In this document: piece by piece, positions 19,401 to 28,860 of the stretch
How positions within the stretch are numbered: the first letter of the stretch is position 1
Layout: each line of letters begins with the position of its first letter
DNA from: Chara braunii
Lineage: Eukaryota > Streptophyta > Charophyceae > Charales > Characeae
Direction: 5' to 3'
Assembly: GCA_003427395.1 (NCBI GenBank)
Contig: BFEA01000290.1
Coordinates: forward strand, 489,945 to 522,964
DNA length: 33,020 nucleotides
Program-made: the position numbers and the translations under genes
Notes under the pieces: model-generated
Databases searched by the model: none
Told to the model about the DNA's origin: nothing
Seen by the model: the letters and a program-made list of their open reading frames with translations, nothing else

Positions 19401-21495
19401 GACGGTTAACGATAAAGTCAAATGGATCAGCCGACGATTTTCGATTCAACCAGTCACGAGCATTTTGTTCACAGTCCTTTCCATGTATGAAGCTGACAAA
19501 AGGTTGATTGATAGCTGGAAGCGCCTCCGGTGTGAGGGGTCGAAGGTTTGGATTTACCCGTTGGTGCCGCAGTGCAGGTTGGGACCGGAGGAGAGGAGGG
19601 CAAAACTGATGCAGGACTTTCACTGGGTGGAATTCCACCATATCCCAGTGGAAATCCAGGCCGCCTTCGTATATGACTTCTGTTTGCTATACGATATTGT
19701 TGCATTCATCGACCCTCTCCCCTCCCTTGTGGCAAAGACGGATGACTACCTGATGCTGTCCCTGGACTTCCCCCAGGGTCAACCTTTCTCTCTTGATGAT
19801 ATGATTCCATACCGAGTGGGGGAAAAGGAGTATATGATTCATACCGCCCACAAACTGTGGTCGTGGTGCAATAAGTGTAGAGCATACGACCATTTGAGCA
19901 CATAATATATTTATCCGCTACACCCGCAGAAAAGGGCACGGGCAACATGGAGACTGTTAAGGGACCCATTTAAAGAGACTCAATGGCGCAAAGTGGACCC
20001 GGGGCACAAAGGGTGGGTCCTCGTGGAAGATCGTACAAGATAGGGCTCCCCAGTGGGATGGGTATGGGAGAGAACCGGAGAGCTTGAGTGGGGGACACGT
20101 CCTCCGGATGCATGGGTTCCACCGGCTCCAGTGAAAGAGAAAGTGCACGAGAAGGTGCAAGAGACGAAACTGAACCCCTTGAAACGGATCTTCGAAGAGT
20201 CGGACTGGAGGAGCGTGGGAAAGAAGGGAGGGAAAGGGACCCGGGTCCAAAAGCAACAAGTACAACCTGCACCGAAGTCGGTGGCGAAGGACAAACAAGA
20301 TATGACCCTTGGCGTCGCCCTCGGCCCGGCTGCAATACAATATATGCAGGAGGAGGATGAAAAAGGATTGGATCGTTCCTCACAACCGACGGGAGGTGAT
20401 GAGGGTGGGAAGGCAAGGCGACAGGGGATAGATGAAACGATGATGCAGATCGAGGTAACAAAGGCTCCCCCTAAGCAGGTGGGCTTAGTGAGTGGGGAGC
20501 AAGCAGAAGAGGAAGGAAGGGGGGCGGAGCCAGAACGAGGGAGACCAACGGATGGGGGGTGGAGGGAAAGGTTGACATGAAGGTCGAAGGAAAGGAAGGG
20601 AATAGAAACAGAGACGAAACAGAGGAGCTTTGAGGATGAGGGGAGACAAAGTCAGATGATGGTGATCGACCCCTTCCAGGCAACCTTCGTCCCGGAGCCG
20701 ATGGAAGTTCACCCCCTCCCGGAAAACTCGACTGTAGTATCGGGGGTACTGTCCTATAAGGAAGTTGAGGAGGTGGGGACCCCGCCGTCTCAGCTGCCTC
20801 TGGAACAAAAGTTGGTAGGTATAGCAAATTGGCTGATGGCTAATCAAAAGGCAAAATATGACGAATTCTGGGACAAAATATACATAGAGTTATTCCCCAT
20901 GCTTGACACGAGCACCTCACTCAAAAATGTCCTGGAAAACGGACTGCAACCCGACGTCAGGTGGACAGAAGCATGGCACAGAGTAGCTATCATAGTGTTT
21001 GCAAGATTCCAGCCTCCTCACTCAACCACAGTGGAGGAAGAGGGGCACAGTGGGACACAAACTGTGGAGGTAAATAATCAGGCAAATGAGGCACAGGCCT
21101 CGCAACCCTCTCAACCCTCGCTGCCCCTCCAGTCGCCGGCCCCCCTGCCGGACCCGGCACCCCTGAACCCTGACGATAACATGCCACTAGACCTGGTTCG
21201 AAGAAGAAAACAAAGATATTTGATTGAGATGGGTCAGGACAAGGGGCCACTGTTCGCAAGCGGCAATGCTGCTACTTTCGGTCCGGAAAAAATGCGGAAA
21301 ATGGGAGATTGGGCTGACACTTGTCGAAAACGGCAAACCAAGGGGTGTGACGGTGCAGAGTTGGTCTTCCTTTTGGGCGGATACACAGTGCAGCCAAACA
21401 GCGGCAGCGACCGGAATCTTGCAGATGCAGTTGAAAATACATATTGCAGAATCATTGCCATTAGGGGCGCAAGCTACATCCATTGTGACAATTGA
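19396..21495 (+). pseudogene. LINE ORF1: DUF4283-like domain, zinc knuckle and long acidic tail
   Basis: One frame runs about 700 codons with three in-frame stops (TAA at 19903, TAG near 20040, TGA at 20578). The first third reads FHWVEFHHIPVEIQAAFVYD, later DDYLMLSLDFPQG, and WCNKCRAYDH just before the first stop. This is the pattern of the DUF4283/zf-CCHC nucleic-acid-binding ORF1 of plant LINEs; the knuckle lacks its final Cys because of the stop. The middle is charged and low-complexity, with Lys/Glu-rich and Pro-rich linkers. The last part (20656-21495) contains a compact segment, KLVGIANWLMANQKAKYDEF, of unknown type. ORF1 proteins bind the element RNA. Same-frame continuity across the stops supports a single original ORF. 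Confidence 0.65.
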
Positions 21496-21499
21496 CCAT

Positions 21500-22500
21500 A
21501 ACAGACTCGCAAAGAGATATTTTTATCCGCTACGACCCGACCAAAGACGCGGGCCCTTCCCGGATACGATGGAAGACCCAGATCGGTGAATGGATAGATG
21601 AAAGGTCCCTTCCCCTTTCCCAATGTATGTAGAAGAAGATGAGTGCATGATAAGGGATTTAAGTCTGTCATTAAACATCTTCGACTCCTTCCGGAGACTC
21701 AACCCGGATACGAGATTCTATTTTTTTTTACGTACGATTGAGACTTACGGTCAGTCGAGATCCAGGATAGACTTAATCTTACTCTCAGAGGACCTAGCCG
21801 GAGCATTATTGTTGGCAGCAATACCACCGGTCAGTTCGTATCCGGGTCTTGACTACAAGATGTGCACAGTGGTCTTATCATTCCGAAAGAAGCCGGACAA
21901 GGGGCCGGGCTTCTACAAATTAAATGTGTCTATCTTACGTCGCAATTCATTCCGAAGGTACATCACGGACTGCTGGGTCTTTTGGCACACACAGAAAGAA
22001 CATATTCTGTGTCACATTGTCTGGTTTAATAACGGTCTATTTTATTTGCGGAAGAACTGCCAAGGATATTCAAAACAACTCGCAACCAAAAGTTATCAGC
22101 AAAAAATCGATACTCACCAACAATTGCAACAACTTTAGCAATAAGACAACCTAGATACCTAGGAAAACTCAGCAAATAACGCAAACAATAACCAAGACAC
22201 AGAGCCGGAAGAGCGTTCAGAAATAAAATCCCTACAACAATCCCTCCAAACCTTTGTTGCACAACGCTGGGAGGGTATACGCATAAGAGGAAGACTGACA
22301 CGACATCAAAAGGAAGGTTCTACGGACAAAAAAAAAATATCAGTATGGCTCGTGTACGTATGTGCAGAACAAAAATAGAAGCATTTTATGAACCATACTC
22401 AGGTCACAATGACGTGGCCACCTCTACCAGTATAACAATAACTTTTTTCAAGGACTTATTTACCTCGAGATGTGGTCAACAAAAGAAAGAGGTCAGGGAG
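21500..22500 (+). pseudogene. LINE ORF2, endonuclease C-terminal half and linker
   Basis: The frame 21623-22138 includes LNIFDSFRRLNPDTRFY, FLRTIETYGQSRSRIDLILL, and SSYPGLDYKMCTVVLSF. SRIDLILL and the SxxxGxD(H) site are the closing motifs of APE-type (EEP) endonucleases. The usual His of the final D-H pair is Tyr (LDYK), which would remove an active-site residue. The N-terminal endonuclease motifs are not visible, so that half is deleted or too degraded. Downstream to about 22500 is a linker with stops. The endonuclease nicks target DNA for target-primed reverse transcription. Confidence 0.7.
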
Positions 22501-22799
22501 AATAAAATTGCATAATTTCTAAACCCGATGATAAAATCCATGACGGACCAGCAAAAAATGGATTTTGATTGGCCCCTATCCAAAGAGGAAATCTGGTCAA
22601 CAATGATGCAAATAGATGAGGAAAAAAAAACGGGGGCGAGCGGACTCCCTAAGGAGTTCTGGGAAACTTTCTATTCTCAAATGGCTCTAGACCTCACGAA
22701 ATTTTATCGCCTAGTTTGGAAGACCAGGAGTACCCGGGAGCTGGTGGGACAAGGTATCCTCACATTGCTGCACAAAAAAAAAGACATGATGGATATCAG

Positions 22800-22815
22800 A
22801 AACTACTGCCCTATC
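22800..22815. repeat. 16-bp target site duplication of the U6 insertion, left
   Basis: AAACTACTGCCCTATC lies immediately before the U6 5' end and is repeated exactly at 22915-22930 after the A-tail. Confidence 0.95.
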
Positions 22816-22833
22816 GTCCTTCGGGACATCCGT

Positions 22834-22865
<32 letters not shown>

Positions 22866-22907
22866 GGCCCCTGCACAAGGATGACACGCATAAATTGAGA
22901 AATGGTC
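22816..22907 (+). ncRNA. U6: U6 snRNA retrocopy (retropseudogene)
   Basis: Nearly the full U6 snRNA is present: the 5' hairpin GTCC-TTCG-GGAC, the ATAC-ACAGAGA box, AGATTAGCATGGCCCCTGC with the AGC triad, the internal stem-loop segment and the 3' end GAGAAATGGTC. By eye about five positions differ from the plant consensus, including a lost pair in the 5' stem. Instead of the Pol III T-run, it is followed by an A-tail of at least seven bases (22908-22914). It is bracketed by a 16-bp target duplication, the signature of an RNA copied by LINE machinery. No U6 promoter (USE and TATA) precedes it, since upstream is LINE RT sequence, so it is presumably not transcribed as U6. Confidence 0.97.
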
Positions 22908-22914
22908 AAAAAAA

Positions 22915-22930
22915 AAACTACTGCCCTATC
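22915..22930. repeat. 16-bp target site duplication of the U6 insertion, right
   Basis: An exact repeat of 22800-22815. Its leading A bases merge with the A-tail, so the true length may be 13-16 bp. Confidence 0.95.
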
Positions 22931-23160
22931 ACGTTGCTTACTGTCGTATATAAGATGTTAGCAAAAGTTTTGGCCAACCGGTTGATCCCGGTGCTGGACC
23001 AAATTATCCATCCTACACAAACAGGGTTTGTTAAGGGCCATAGGATCCAGGATAATATCTTGTTGGTCAATGAAGTCCTTCAACTAACCAGGCAGGATAA
23101 ACAGAACGTAGTCGTTGTCTTCATCGATTTTGAGAAAGCCTATGACCATGTTGTGCGCAC

Positions 23161-23182
23161 AAATACCCTAACAAGGGTATTT
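23161..23182. repeat. Perfect 8-bp hairpin at the edge of the LINE break
   Basis: AAATACCC-TAACAA-GGGTATTT lies just where LINE similarity fades. It may be accidental or belong to the inserted DNA. Confidence 0.5.
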
Positions 23183-23309
23183 GCCGACGATTTTAAATGT
23201 CGGACGTTATCCGACTGTTTCGTTGAATTGAAGGACTTGATGAGACCGATGTTTGGCAAATGTTTATTCGGACCTGAACTATGACTGAAAGATTAAAACC
23301 TTTTGAACT

Positions 23310-23854
23310 TTAGTCAGGACACTTGTGGCGTCCGAGAGTAACGATGGTAATTGGCAGTGCTTCGTTTTGTCGAAGCCCCAGAGGCATGTGGAGGCCTAAG
23401 TACGCTAAAAACGGAACGCGCCGAGTATGCGACCGCGGCACGGGAGGAATAGGAAGTGTAATTTTATTATTTTCTTGGGCTGCGCGATTTGATTCCGCGC
23501 CAAGAGCTGACAGGCCGAAGACAAAGCCTATGTGGTTGGGTGACCGATCGAACCGTAGACAACCGACCAACAGTGGGGAAGGGGTGAGCAGGCAAAGCCT
23601 GCCGAACCATAGGGTGACGGCCTGCTGGGTATAGAGCTCTTCATGTAGAAGAGTTGCTCCCCTTTGGTGTAAAGGAGGAGCTAGCCCACTAGGTACCATG
23701 TCTAACTTTCACCCAAGGGGATTCTACGATCGAGTCCAGCGGTGTCCTATCAGGCTAGCTCCTTTTTGGAGTTGGTCGGCCTGAAAGGACCTTTGAGCGC
23801 GACCGATCTCGGTTATGCGATCCATGAGATCGTGCGGCTGAGATCAGCCACGCG
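23310..23854. other. Structured RNA-like sequence of unknown identity
   Basis: This block is GC-richer than its flanks and full of short complementary segments. Examples are AAGGAGGAGCTAGCC near 23673 with GGCTAGCTCC near 23754, CGATCTC with GAGATCG near 23802-23832, and GGCTGA-GA-TCAGCC near 23837-23850. It runs directly into the U6 3' half. Frames through it lack any domain. It could be a ncRNA-derived retroposon or organellar-derived DNA; I could not match it to SRP, RNase P, U3 or 5S by eye. Confidence 0.3.
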
Positions 23855-23919
23855 GATGTTAGCATGCCCCTGCGCAAGGATGACACACATAAATCGAGAA
23901 ATTATCGAATTTTTTTTTT
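23855..23919 (+). pseudogene. 5'-truncated U6 snRNA fragment with T-run
   Basis: The sequence TTAGCATGCCCCTGCGCAAG, followed by GATGACACACATAAATCGAGAAAT, matches the 3' half of U6 with one missing G in the GGCCCC block and a few changes. Unlike the complete copy at 22816, it is followed by a run of ten T, as at a true U6 gene end. It therefore may derive from genomic U6 DNA rather than RNA. The 5' half with the ACAGAGA box is replaced by the unrelated structured block. Confidence 0.85.
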
Positions 23920-23924
23920 CTTTC

Positions 23925-24155
23925 TTCGATCCTGAATGGGATCGAACTCGTGTCTGCGTTTTGGCAGGTCGTCATGTGACACGACAGGAAGAAGCCGTTG
24001 GCTTGCCAACAGGGAAAAAAAAAAAAAAAAAAAAAAAACCTAAAACTAAAAGTTGAAGTGAAAGTGAAGTGCCACTTGGCTTCGTAGGAAGTGACTGGGG
24101 TACTCCACTCCCCAGTACACTTAACTGTCGCCCGTGAAAACGGGCAACCATTTTG
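23925..24155. other. Short hairpins and poly(A) between the U6 fragment and the MITE
   Basis: TTCGATCC-TGAATG-GGATCGAA (23926-23947) is an 8-bp stem. A 24-base A run lies at 24015-24038. GACTGGGG/CCCCAGT is a hairpin near 24092-24117, and GCCCGT-GAAA-ACGGGC near 24130-24145 is a perfect 6-bp stem closed by a GNRA-type tetraloop. The minus strand contains a GAGTTCGATCC B-box-like motif. It could be a retroposed small RNA ending in the A run, but no identity can be given. Confidence 0.35.
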
Positions 24156-24192
24156 CAACAAGGTGTTTTTTTTTTTTTTTTTTCCCTTTTTC

Positions 24193-24200
24193 CTTTTAAG
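24193..24200. repeat. 8-bp target site duplication of the MITE, left
   Basis: CTTTTAAG is repeated exactly at 24468-24475. Confidence 0.85.
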
Positions 24201-24467
24201 CTAGGCTACCAGAGTGGCCCGGGGCACTTGCCCGGCCGGGCCAAGAAAATAAAAATAAAAAACTTATTTTTACTTTTTTATTTTAATTTTAATTTTGGTT
24301 AAGAATTTCGATGTGACTCTGAGGCACAAGTTGTTCAGTTTATTTTTCTACATAACATAGTCTTTTTTCGGAATTTTTGGATTTTTTTTTTTTTTTTTTT
24401 TTTTTTGTTGGGACCTCCTTGCACGGGCTGGGCACCCGGGACTCGGGCGGCCCGGCTGGTAGCCTAG
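24201..24467. mobile_element. 267-bp MITE with CTAGGCTACCAG termini
   Basis: Perfect 12-bp terminal inverted repeats (CTAGGCTACCAG at the left, CTGGTAGCCTAG at the right) are flanked by an exact 8-bp duplication CTTTTAAG. GC-rich subterminal segments (GGCCCGGGGC and GGGCGGCCCGG) enclose an AT-rich core with a T-run. It is non-coding. Eight-bp duplications point to the hAT superfamily, although the TIR does not start with the usual CAGGG. It shares terminal motif and duplication length with 14162-15999. Confidence 0.85.
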
Positions 24468-24475
24468 CTTTTAAG
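24468..24475. repeat. 8-bp target site duplication of the MITE, right
   Basis: CTTTTAAG, identical to 24193-24200. Confidence 0.85.
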
Positions 24476-25006
24476 ATGTTTTTTTTTTCTTCTTTTATAC
24501 TTTCTTTAGATTTTCCTTAGTTAGGTCCCTTCTTAGATTCGTTGTTGTTTTTCTAAGATTTTCTTTTTGTTTTTTTTGCAAGTTCGTGAATTTTCGAACA
24601 TGGTCGTTCGTTTCGACGAACAGGCTGACTTCCTATTAACAGGGAGGGGCAATGTAACTATAGCTAAAACATAGGACCATACATTTAGAAAGGGAAAGTG
24701 AAAGGACTTACTTGTTGCAGCCTGCTCAACGGCGAGAAAAGCAACGGCCAACATGTGCGTCTTCAGCGTGGCACCTACTCCCACTGGCAGGGAGAGCAAT
24801 GCGATAGAGATAAGATAAGTCTTCGTTTTTTTGTTTTTTTTTTGCTTAGATTTTTTTTTTCAGATCTTCTTTTTCGTTTTGTTTTTATTTTTTATCCTTT
24901 CTTTTTAAGAATTCCCCCCCCAAAGCTACGCCCGTTCGTTTTGAGAACGGACAACAGTCCTAGGGTTGCACGCCTGAATCCGGCGCCCACCCTACGCCAG
25001 ATAAAG

Positions 25007-25076
25007 GCGCAGGGAAAGGGAAGGAAACCATGCTGAGCTTGACTCTAGGTAGACTCCGTGAATTGACTGTGAGGGG
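25007..25076 (+). pseudogene. Divergent 25S/28S rRNA-like fragment
   Basis: The segment contains GCAGGGAAAGGGAAGG, then TGAGCTTGACTCTAG, and later GTGAATTGACTGTGAGG. These follow in the same order as the nuclear large-subunit rRNA stretch around GGGGAAAGAAGACCCTGTTG, AGCTTGACTCTAG and GTGAAATGACTTGAGAGG. The central 15 bases are exact and the flanks are diverged. Similarity fades after about 25076. This is probably a small old rRNA-derived piece in the inserted DNA; chance cannot be wholly excluded because only about 70 bp are involved. Confidence 0.45.
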
Positions 25077-25101
25077 CTGGCCGTTTGAGCTGCCCTCACA
25101 G
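25066..25101. repeat. Inverted repeat CTGTGAGGG / CCCTCACAG
   Basis: A perfect 9-bp stem with an ~18-nt loop directly follows the rRNA-like fragment. Confidence 0.5.
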
Positions 25102-26400
25102 GGAGAAACGAGGGTGGCGGTAAAAAGAAAGAAGAAGAAAGAAAAAAAAGAAAAGAAGGAAAAAGAATGAGCAACGGCTACGTATGTGGCCACGGTGGGT
25201 GGTTGGGTGCAGATGTGAGTATATGTTGCGCGTGCTCGTTTTTTTGAACAGGCTGCATCAATTTTTGCCTAGGGACAACCATTTCCTAAAGCATGGGGCT
25301 AGGAAAAATGACCAGATGCTTCTGGAATTGACAGACCTTTGTTCCCTTAGGGGGACATCAATGATTCTGGCCCTAAATCGCAGGTCTGGATCAAGGGCTC
25401 AGAACAACTACATTTTTTTGGTTGTGGGCAAAACAACTGCCCACATGCCTTCGGCTGACTATAAAAGTCAGCTCCCCACCCAGCAGCCTCACACTTGTGG
25501 CAGTGTTGTTGGGCCATTCATTTGAGTGAATGCTGGCTGGCTGCTACTGTGGGACGGTGCTGCCGGTGAGGTGGAGGAAGTGGAGAATTGCAGGATGAGG
25601 GGAGACGCTGGTGGAGGAAGTGGAGGTCGGCAGGATGAAGGGAGGCAGCCATAGCGAAGGGATGGAGGCTCTTTGCCCCACCCTTGTGCTGGTGCTATGG
25701 CAGCAAGGATGCGCCAAGGCTCGACGGTGCAGCACGCGGCACCCATTTATGTAGGGATATGCCGTGAATAATTTAGCACGACGACAACATAGTGTGGTTA
25801 TTCTGCAGGACTGACGGTGTGGTGGCATCAGGGTTTCACCAAGGGGAGGTGTTGTCCGTGTGGCGGTACAACAACAGTTGCCAAAATTTTGACACGGTAG
25901 TAGCACTTCGGTGGGAAACTGTTGCCAATGTTTTTTTGCCACGGCAATCGTGGTACCGGTTGTGACGGTGCGGCAAGCGGCAATTCCGTTTTTTTGTGGT
26001 GTGCAGCGGCTATGGTGGATTCCAGTGAGGCCTATAGGTTGGACTAACCCTAGTACGCGTTTGGGATCGTGCGGCAGTTGTGCGTGGACCGTCGGCATGA
26101 AGAGAGTGCGGAATGAGTGCACACGGCAGTAATTGTCGAGGCTCGCAACACATGCGGTTTTGAATCAGGGCCACCTTTTTTTTTTTTGCGGCACAAGTTG
26201 CGAGCGGTTTTCAATTCTGGACCATCTAGTGTTGCGGATGATGGTGTGGGACCACCTAGGACCACTTGCGAGCAGGTGGAACTGATTTTTAGATCGGGAC
26301 CAGCATGATGGAGTGCTTATTGTGAACGGTGTGGATCTGCGAGTTCGTTTGAGACTATCCTTTGTGGACGAGGTGTCGTTTGGACTATAGTAGGCCACGT
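25102..26400. other. Non-coding part of the large insert
   Basis: GT-rich sequence with no domain-bearing frame. A 43-44-bp unit beginning GGTGGAGGAAGTGGAG and containing GCAGGATGA occurs twice in tandem at about 25568-25655. TGTGGGCA-AAACAAC-TGCCCACA at about 25424-25446 is a perfect 8-bp hairpin. The 192-codon minus-strand frame at 25544-26122 has no recognisable features. Confidence 0.45.
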
Positions 26401-27640
26401 AGGACTTATAAGTGAGAACACCCTCCTCGAAGGCTATCGCGCCTCAGTCCTTGTAGGTGGCCGCTTACTGTCCTTGTAGACACTTGAGGACTCGGAGGAG
26501 GCGGACCGTGATTCAAGAGAGAGGTCACAACTTATGGAGTTGTGAGCCACACAGTTTCATGTGAGCCGCGTATATTTTCATATTCGACGGCGGTCATTTT
26601 CTTTTGATTGGAATATTACTCGGCTTTCTTGAGTGAACCCATTCCAACTTCACTTAAGATCAGTTGATTGACTCAGATTTTTTTCACACCTGTGTGAACC
26701 CCCACTTTGCTTCACCCTATTGTTTTGGATGTTTGAAAGAAAAGGTAGAGAAAGTTGCGCGAGTCATGCATGTGAAAGGAAAGGTCTGACTCAAGTATGG
26801 GATTGTACCGTTTTTTTTCTTTAACTTGGTTAATTTTTTTTGAGTGCAGGTAGGTACAGAGAGATGCTTAAATAAAGATTGATTTTGCCTATTGGAGAAA
26901 ATGAAAAGGATTATCTTTTTTTTACTTCTCACTTGTTTGCATGTCAAAAATGACTTGTTATTTTGAAAAAGATTAATTGAGTGTGTGTCCTAAAATGAAT
27001 GCAAATGAAATAAAGCAGATGAGGTCAAAAGAACTTGGTCTTTTCCTGATATTTACCCGTTCTATCCCGAACGACTTTATCTACCTATACCTCTCTAAAG
27101 GATTCTCATTCTCTGTCACCTCTGACTTTTTTTTTTTTCTAAATTACCTTAAGCGTGAGAAAAAATGAGAACAACTGAAGAAAAAAAAAAAATTGCGAAA
27201 AACACATTCTTTTCTTCGGGAAGCATCTGGGGCGAGAGTTCGTTGCTTTAGGAGCCGACCCTATTATCAATCCTAAGTGGACCGTTCTACGGGAGGTACT
27301 GTGTCGATTCGGTGGAGACAAACCGACTTATGAGATCTGAGCTTTGTGCTCGGGCGAGGAGGAGTACCATAGACCACTTCCTAGAAGGAGAGACACACAA
27401 CACTTGAAGCAATGTACCTGATCAAGAATAATCCGCAAAACAGTTTCTCATCCAAGAAGATTAAGAAAGTATGGAGACAAGTGTGAGTGTGTATGATCTT
27501 AGGTTGACGGTAAATTGTAATGAATGACTTTGGCAGCGCGTATCATCAAGTCAAAACTAAGGCAGTCCGACTATCTTGTCAGTTGCATCGAGATTATTAT
27601 CGGAAGCCAACTCCTTGTTAGCGATTGTACAATTGTTTTG
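26401..27640. other. Non-coding and weakly coding right part of the insert
   Basis: Mostly AT-rich with T- and A-runs. One short frame near 27205-27335 reads GKHLGREFVALGADPIINPK and then WTVLREVLCRFGGDKPTYEI before a stop. This looks protein-like but I do not recognise it. No terminal repeat of the insert was found at the right junction. Confidence 0.3.
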
Positions 27641-28860
27641 TGGAGTTCGACCCGGGGTGGTCTGATTTTATTTTGATCTTGTATTATTGGATATATCTAA
27701 TGATGATTTTGATCCTTTTAGCAACCACAAGCGTCCAGGTGAATGACAGATTGGCCCCCCCATTTCCGCTGCAACGGTTTGTCCGCCAAGGCGATCCTCT
27801 CACACCTTTCCTGTTCATAATTGTGATGGAGGCACTAACAACGAACCTCCGAGCAAACAAAGATCTAAAAAAACTACAAATCTCGGTCATCCCTGAAGAA
27901 GCAATCCCCATCTGTTTTCAATGTTTGCAGATGATTTGACATTTATGGTGGATGCTAGTATCGAGAACATGAAAGAGATTAGACGACTCTTTGACAGGTT
28001 CGCAGTAGTCTCAGGCATGACTGTCAATTGGATTCACCACCAAGGGGTGCGCCCCCCGCAACTGCCCCGAGTTAAATGGCTCCCAGAATCAACCCCGGTG
28101 AGAGTGTTGGGAATGTTAACAGCAACAGGAAGACCTGTGTCTAGCGATGATTTGATTCGTAAACCTGCACTGGAGAAGCTGACACGATGTAATAATCAAC
28201 ATGCCTCCTTGATTGATAGGGCGTTAGTCATTAATAGTGTGATGCTGACCGCTCTATGGTACAAGACTGCAGTATGGGCACTTAGCACGGATGCACTACG
28301 GTCACTTAGGCGGCAAATAACAACCCTGTTGTGGAGAAGTAACAACAAGCTTCCGAACGTTATCAGCAGGGTGGTCTGGCTATCGGTAATCCAACCTAAA
28401 GAGAAAGTGGGCTCGAGGATTTCAGATCCCGATACTCAAACCATAATGCTAATGGTTCAATGGATTAAGAGGTTAATACTCACACAAGACATTCTGTGGT
28501 ACACCCTGGCGCTGGAACAGATTGTCCGACTGGGTCCAGAAGCACCACAAACAGTTGACCCCCTGACTTGGCTAGAAGACCGTTTCTGGTCTATCCCACG
28601 ACGCTCCCACACTGACCAAACCACGAGCCGAGACGCAGCCCGTTGCGACCTGGCCAGGGATGATTTCTTGATTCGCTGCTTGCGAGCTTGGCACCAGCTC
28701 CCGCTCCTAGATAAACCCGGACCAACCAGGTGGGAAGAGGCGGCTAGACAAGCCCTGTATAGTAACAACAATATCACGGACCGGAACGGAAGGATATTTT
28801 GCAGCTCGGACACCCCCTGAAGCAACTGGGTTAAGAAAGGCATACTTAGAGTTAAAGATA
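27641..28860 (+). pseudogene. LINE ORF2, RT C-terminal half (motifs B to E)
   Basis: The frame up to 27939 carries TTSVQVNDRLAPPFPLQRF and VRQGDPLTPFLFIIVMEAL, which is motif B. A one-base frameshift follows, and the frame 27921-28820 starts MFADDLTFMVDASIENMKEI with FADD, the catalytic Asp pair of motif C. Downstream are the thumb-like region (LIDRALVINSVMLTALWYKT, LLWRSNNKLPNVISRVVWL) and a linker. This is the continuation of the RT interrupted at about 23190. The catalytic residues remain intact, but frame breaks and the insert make it non-functional. Confidence 0.9.

Larger units (their letters stand above)
22528..23190 (+). pseudogene. LINE ORF2, RT N-terminal part, split by U6
   Basis: The frame 22528-22815 holds the RT entry region: LSKEEIWSTMMQIDEEKKTG, GLPKEFWETFY, then [16 protein letters not shown]. 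The U6 retrocopy interrupts here. Reading resumes at 22918 with [40 protein letters not shown] and [15 protein letters not shown]. The last is motif A with the first catalytic Asp. NYCPI is present on both sides because it is the target duplication. Shortly after DHVVRT the similarity ends (about 23190), at the start of the large insert. It catalyses cDNA synthesis in intact relatives; here it cannot. Confidence 0.85.
23190..27640. mobile_element. About 4.4-kb foreign insert in the LINE RT
   Basis: LINE RT motif A ends near 23160-23190, and the following RT block (EFDPGWSDFILILY, then TTSVQVNDRLAPPF) begins near 27640. Intact relatives have only a few dozen residues between these points. The intervening DNA is not LINE-like and contains structured RNA-like sequence, a partial U6, a MITE, an LSU rRNA-like piece and mostly non-coding DNA. 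I found neither terminal repeats nor a target duplication for the whole insert, so it may be a composite of several insertions. Confidence 0.55.

Noticed and set aside
23161-23330. Helitron or LTR end at the left LINE junction
   Set aside because: A short hairpin exists, but no CTRR end, no TC start and no direct repeat at the right junction were found.
23310-23854. Group II intron, SRP RNA, RNase P RNA or 5S rRNA
   Set aside because: Diagnostic cores (domain V, Alu-domain motifs, CR-I/CR-V, 5S box) could not be found by eye; identity left open.
23926-24010. tRNA-like gene on the minus strand (GAGTTCGATCC resembles a T-arm or B box)
   Set aside because: No acceptor, D or anticodon arms could be drawn that pair properly; the motif forms a different local hairpin.
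25544-26122. 192-codon minus-strand ORF in the LINE insert
   Set aside because: Composition follows the GT-rich opposite strand; no domain and no homologous neighbour frame.
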